Shown in pieces: positions 6,029-9,064 of a stretch of 9,064 nucleotides of DNA. Under the pieces are notes generated by a model. That model saw only the letters and a list, made by a program, of their open reading frames with translations. It did no database searches and was not told where the DNA came from. The stretch is from Alphaproteobacteria bacterium (GTDB lineage: Bacteria; Pseudomonadota; Alphaproteobacteria; Rickettsiales; UBA3002). The stretch covers positions 1 through 9,064 of the forward strand of contig JAKFUW010000059.1 in the NCBI GenBank assembly GCA_021732545.1, in the 5' to 3' direction. A program made the position numbers and the translations under genes. Position 1 is the stretch's first letter; each line of letters begins with the position of its first letter.

Positions 6029-7349
6029 ATTGGTCACGCGGAATGATAAGCGTCACGCGCAAGCCACCTTCTGCACGGTTCTCTAATTGAATATCGCCGC
6101 CATGGCTGTGCAGCACATCGCGCGCAATGCTAAGCCCCAGACCCACGCCGCCCGTTGCTACATTGCGCGATGGATCAAGCCGCGTGAAGGGGCGAAACAC
6201 AAATTCATGTTCGGATTGCGCAATGCCAGGGCCAGAATCGCTGACCATCACGCGGATATGTTTGGGTTTTACCACTACTTCCACATGCGCCACTTTTCCA
6301 TAACGCAACGCATTATCAATCACATTTTGCAAGGCGCGCTGCATCGCAACGGGTCGCCATAAACCGCTGATCGAATCCAGCGAAGCAAGGTCGCCCAATG
6401 TGACGGATTTATGGCTACGCTGATAATTGGCGATGATGGTTTTTAAGAAACCTGAAAGGTCAATGCGCTCGCCAGCTTCTTGGGTGGTGCCTTTAGCAAA
6501 ATCGAGATATTCGTGGATCATATGTTCCATTTCCACCACATCTGATTCCAGCTCCGATTTGGATTTTTCATCCAGACTTAACATCGCAAGCTGAAGCTTA
6601 ATGCGCGTCAGCGGCGTGCGTAAATCATGCGAGATGCCTGCCAGCATTTCGGTACGAGTCGCCACCTGGCGCGCAATCCGGTCGCGCATCACCATAAAGG
6701 CTTTTCCCGCTTGGCGAACTTCGGCGGCACCACGGGGTGAAAATCCAGGAAAATCTTGGCCCATCCCAAATTGTTCGGCAGCTTGCGCCAATTGACGAAT
6801 GGGTCGCATCTGATTGCGCAAAAACTGAATGGCAATCAGCATCAGCACCAATGATACGCCACTCATCCACGCCAAGAACGCATAGGTGGTGGTGCTGGCA
6901 AGTCGTTTTCGCGTGGTTTGCATCACCAACACACCATCGTCCATCAGCACCGATATCTGAATCAGTTGGCCGTCATCTTTAGGCTGAATCATAAAAGGGT
7001 GCGTGAGCAATCGCCGCAACTGTTCATAAAATTCAGGGTAGATTTCTTTACCTATTTCTTGTTTAAAAATCTTTGTACTGGATGTATCGAATATCACATC
7101 GATACCCATGTGACCTCCCAAACGCTTGATGGATTTTGATGCAGAACCCATCTCTTTTTCACGCACCAGCAATACCACTTCTCCCGCCAACGCACTCGAC
7201 ATATTGCGAACAACACTATCCCAATGGCGCTCATAAAACACATAGACCGCCACCATTTGAATCAGTACAACCGGAATCACTAAAATCAGCAGCGCACGGC
7301 TAAACAAACTGGCGGGCATCACGCGCTTGATAATTTTCAAAATATTCAT
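6027..7349 (-). CDS. EnvZ-type HAMP-domain sensor histidine kinase
   Basis: This 440-residue inner-membrane kinase is the likely partner of the response regulator encoded just upstream. Segments in order are a first membrane helix (about 16-38), a periplasmic sensor domain of about 115 residues, a second helix (about 156-177), HAMP (about 178-230), and the dimerisation/phosphoacceptor region GISHDLRTPLTR with His241. The ATPase domain follows, with N-box NVIDNALRYG (342-351), G1 DSGPGI (371-376), F-box FVFRPFTRLD (383-392) and G2 GGVGLGLS (400-407). The kinase core is close to E. coli EnvZ (also SHDLRTPLTR). The periplasmic domain is not recognisable, so the signal is unknown. The start at 7349 has AGGG (7358-7355) 5 nt upstream. 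It follows the regulator by 36 nt. The stop codon overlaps the convergent phasin terminator. Confidence 0.94.
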   Translation of the reverse strand: MNILKIIKRVMPASLFSRALLILVIPVVLIQMVAVYVFYERHWDSVVRNMSSALAGEVVLLVREKEMGSASKSIKRLGGHMGIDVIFDTSSTKIFKQEIGKEIYPEFYEQLRRLLTHPFMIQPKDDGQLIQISVLMDDGVLVMQTTRKRLASTTTYAFLAWMSGVSLVLMLIAIQFLRNQMRPIRQLAQAAEQFGMGQDFPGFSPRGAAEVRQAGKAFMVMRDRIARQVATRTEMLAGISHDLRTPLTRIKLQLAMLSLDEKSKSELESDVVEMEHMIHEYLDFAKGTTQEAGERIDLSGFLKTIIANYQRSHKSVTLGDLASLDSISGLWRPVAMQRALQNVIDNALRYGKVAHVEVVVKPKHIRVMVSDSGPGIAQSEHEFVFRPFTRLDPSRNVATGGVGLGLSIARDVLHSHGGDIQLENRAEGGLRVTLIIPRDQ

Positions 7350-7385
7350 TTTTTCCCTATGTTCGCATGCGTGTCACGCAATCGC

Positions 7386-8108
7386 TCATTTTGTTTCCTT
7401 GCGCGCATGAAGCACATAGCCCGCACCTCGCATGGTTTGAATGTAAATCGGTTTGCCTGGAATGGGTTCAATTTTTTTGCGCAGACGATTGATTTGCACA
7501 TCCACGCTACGCTCCATCTGTTTATCTTGAACGCCAGAATTAAGCTCCGCCAAATTTTCGCGGCTCACGGGCTGGCCACATTGCTCGGCGAGCATTTTAA
7601 GATAGGCCGCTTCGCTGCTGGTTAGATAAACGGGTTGATTATCTTGGGCAAGCTGAAGACTTTGCAGATCAAACATAAAAGCCCCGAACCTGCAAACACC
7701 TGACGTCTTTACAATGGCTGGTTTTGAAATAAGCAAGTTACGTAAGCGCAACACCAGCTCGCGCGGCTCAAAAGGCTTGACCAGATAATCACGAGCACCC
7801 GTTTCTAGTCCCGCAATGCGATCTTGCGCCTCACCCATCGCGGTTAACATCAAAACAGGGGGGGCATTCGCAGGCAAGGTTGCAGCAAATTCCACGCCTG
7901 TTTCGCGCGGCATCATCACATCGAGCACCAGCGCATCAAACTCAAAAAAGCACATCTGGTGTCGCGCGGCATCCGCATCGGCGGCCACACTCACTCGAAA
8001 CCCCTGATCGGATAAAAAATGCTGCAACAAATCGCGCAGGCGCGTGTCATCATCCACCACTAACACATGCGGAATATCAATGATGCTCGCCGTTTCAAGA
8101 AGGGTCAT
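7386..8108 (-). CDS. OmpR-family response regulator (winged-helix)
   Basis: This 240-residue cytoplasmic transcription factor has a receiver domain (about 14-130) with the acidic pocket VDDD (Asp19-21), phosphoacceptor Asp63 in LVLDVMMP, Thr89 in MLTAMGE, and Lys111 in YLVKPF. A C-terminal OmpR/PhoB winged helix follows, with RSVDVQINRLRKKIE (200-214) as recognition region and TMRGAGYVL (225-233). The N-terminus (VVDDDTRLRDLLQ) is close to E. coli OmpR, so an OmpR-like role is plausible, but target genes are unknown. I use the ATG at 8108: GAGGG (8119-8115) lies 6 nt upstream and the length fits the family. An upstream in-frame start at 8159 would extend it 17 residues further into smr. It overlaps the smr gene by 14 nt and precedes the kinase gene by 36 nt. 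Confidence 0.95.
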   Translation of the reverse strand: MTLLETASIIDIPHVLVVDDDTRLRDLLQHFLSDQGFRVSVAADADAARHQMCFFEFDALVLDVMMPRETGVEFAATLPANAPPVLMLTAMGEAQDRIAGLETGARDYLVKPFEPRELVLRLRNLLISKPAIVKTSGVCRFGAFMFDLQSLQLAQDNQPVYLTSSEAAYLKMLAEQCGQPVSRENLAELNSGVQDKQMERSVDVQINRLRKKIEPIPGKPIYIQTMRGAGYVLHARKETK

Positions 8109-8706
8109 GTTGCACCCTCTGGCGTTTGAGCAACACATACCACGCGCCGTGCCCACCATCGTGCTGTTGCGCCGTATCGAATGCTAACACCTTCGGCCGG
8201 ATCGACGCGGCATTAAGCCACAATGGCAACGCTTGGCGCAGCACACCTTGGCCTGCCGCACCCTTGCCCGTAATAACGAGCAAGGTTCGTTTTTTATGAT
8301 AAAACAAATTGCTAATCATTTGCTGTAATTGCTCAAACGCATCCAGCTGATTCATTCCATGAAGATCGAGCACCGCATCCATTTTCATTTTCCCTCGACG
8401 CAATCTGTCGGCGGTACGTTTATCGACGCCATCAAACTTACCGGCTTGCAGCACTTTTATCTCTGGCGGCAAGGTGCGAACCAAAGGAGTGGCGATCGTT
8501 ATTTTTTTTTGTTTTTGATCATTCGCATAATGGTCAATATCGAGCACCTCTTGCACCCATTCATCTTCAGGAACGGGCGGATGTAGCGGCGCATCGTGAC
8601 GCACCACATATTTCCAAAGATGTTTTTCGTGTGCGGTAACGGCTCTACCCATAGTAAATTTTGCATCGTCCTCGGATGGAGCATCCTTGGATGGAGGCTT
8701 GATCAT
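8095..8706 (-). CDS. Smr/MutS2-type domain protein
   Basis: The protein has 203 residues. The N-terminal half is polar and poorly conserved, with a LPPEIKVLQAGKFDGVDKRTADRLRRGKM linker typical of alphaproteobacterial Smr proteins (about 79-107). The C-terminal Smr domain shows LDLHGM (113-118), LLVITGKG (142-149), GVLRQALPLWL (154-164) and HDGGHGAWYVLLKR (182-195). Smr domains are nucleases or nucleic-acid binders, with the DLHG and TGKG motifs implicated in catalysis; recent family members act in ribosome-collision rescue, but the role of this stand-alone form is not established. I start it at 8706, where the ATG overlaps the mltA stop as ATGA. An internal ATG at 8652 is possible but has no better ribosome binding site. 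A short 15-nt imperfect duplication near the start encodes PPSKD-APSED. Confidence 0.9.
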   Translation of the reverse strand: MIKPPSKDAPSEDDAKFTMGRAVTAHEKHLWKYVVRHDAPLHPPVPEDEWVQEVLDIDHYANDQKQKKITIATPLVRTLPPEIKVLQAGKFDGVDKRTADRLRRGKMKMDAVLDLHGMNQLDAFEQLQQMISNLFYHKKRTLLVITGKGAAGQGVLRQALPLWLNAASIRPKVLAFDTAQQHDGGHGAWYVLLKRQRVQHDPS

Positions 8707-9064
8707 GGATTCGACGGGCGCTTGGGCACCAGCAAAACCCACTGCGCCGAATGTTTAAGTTGACCCGCAAAGACCTCTGCCTGCTCGCCTGCGCCAAAAA
8801 ATAAATCCCCGCGCAATGGCCCCTTAATCGCGCCGCCTGTATCTTGCGTAATCACCAGCTGCTGGATACCCGCGTGCGAGCTATCATCGCCCTTTGCCGC
8901 CTGCGCATCGATAAAAACTGGCAATCCATAGGGAATTTGCGACGTATCAACCGCAAGCGAACGCTCGGCAGTGAGGCTGACACCTTGGCCGCCTTGGGGC
9001 ATCTCGCTGGTGGGTTTACGTTTGAAAAACACATAAGACTCATTTTGTTGAATCACCTCTGGCG
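8703..9064 (-). CDS. mltA: Murein transglycosylase A (MltA, 3D domain), N-terminus cut by window edge
   Basis: The visible C-terminal 119 residues are the end of a membrane-bound lytic transglycosylase A. MltA cleaves the MurNAc-GlcNAc bond of peptidoglycan, forming 1,6-anhydro-MurNAc ends, and is normally an outer-membrane lipoprotein. Seen here are NESYVFFK (a 'NPSYVFF' variant), QGVSLTAERSLAVD, IPYGLPVFID, and the catalytic 3D block ITQDTGGAIKGPLRGDLFFG, whose Asp in QDTGG matches the catalytic aspartate of E. coli MltA. KHSAQWVLLVPK follows near the end. A GTG at 9056 is only an internal valine codon, because the frame stays open to the window edge (Pro-Glu precede it). The stop overlaps the smr start. 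The lipoprotein signal, if any, lies outside. Confidence 0.94.
   Translation of the reverse strand, partial: PEVIQQNESYVFFKRKPTSEMPQGGQGVSLTAERSLAVDTSQIPYGLPVFIDAQAAKGDDSSHAGIQQLVITQDTGGAIKGPLRGDLFFGAGEQAEVFAGQLKHSAQWVLLVPKRPSNP

Noticed and set aside
6625..6870. Overlapping open frames on both strands within the kinase gene
   Set aside because: They are shadows of a well-supported kinase frame, with no ribosome binding sites or recognisable products.
8669..8698. 15-nt imperfect tandem duplication in smr
   Set aside because: 12 of 15 positions match and it stays in frame in a low-conservation N-terminal tail; most likely a trivial slippage event.
1..9064. CRISPR arrays, tRNA or rRNA genes, insertion sequences, phage or defence genes
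   Set aside because: No regularly spaced repeats, cloverleaf-like segments, transposase, integrase or defence motifs were seen on either strand.

Overview
This window reads as an ordinary chromosomal segment of an alphaproteobacterium. The supporting evidence is gene content: the compact lgt–MidA-like methyltransferase–pgeF run, a YbjN-domain gene coupled to proC beside a BMFP/UbiK gene, a short polyhydroxyalkanoate (PHA) phasin, and mltA coupled to an alphaproteobacterial-style Smr gene. GC content looks moderate (near 50% by eye). The genus cannot be named from this sequence alone. The organism should be Gram-negative with a lipoprotein pathway, heptose-containing LPS (hldD) and PHA granules.

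Layout from left to right. (1) Positions 1-2350, minus strand: lgt, a MidA-family methyltransferase and pgeF (cut by the left edge), tightly packed with a 4-nt and an 11-nt overlap. (2) Positions 2351-3643: hldD on the minus strand, bracketed by two unrelated palindromic or repeated intergenic sequences. (3) Positions 3680-5438, plus strand: ubiK-like, a YbjN-domain gene and proC; the last two share an ATGA overlap. (4) Positions 5442-6028: a phasin gene with its own promoter, two TGC-N3-GCA dyads that look like PhaR operators, and a clear intrinsic terminator. (5) Positions 6027-9064, minus strand: mltA (cut by the right edge), smr, an OmpR-type response regulator and an EnvZ-type sensor kinase, read right to left with overlaps.

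How the genes fit together: much of the window concerns the envelope. Lgt lipidates prolipoproteins, and MltA is normally one of its products. HldD supplies the LPS inner-core heptose precursor, PgeF edits peptidoglycan precursors, and MltA cleaves peptidoglycan. The OmpR/EnvZ-type pair senses a periplasmic signal. ProC makes proline, and the phasin coats carbon-storage granules.

No clearly new biological system was found. The points most worth checking are the phasin operator architecture, the apparent placement of hldD inside an otherwise conserved divergent locus with palindromic elements on both sides, and the coupling of a two-component system to mltA-smr.
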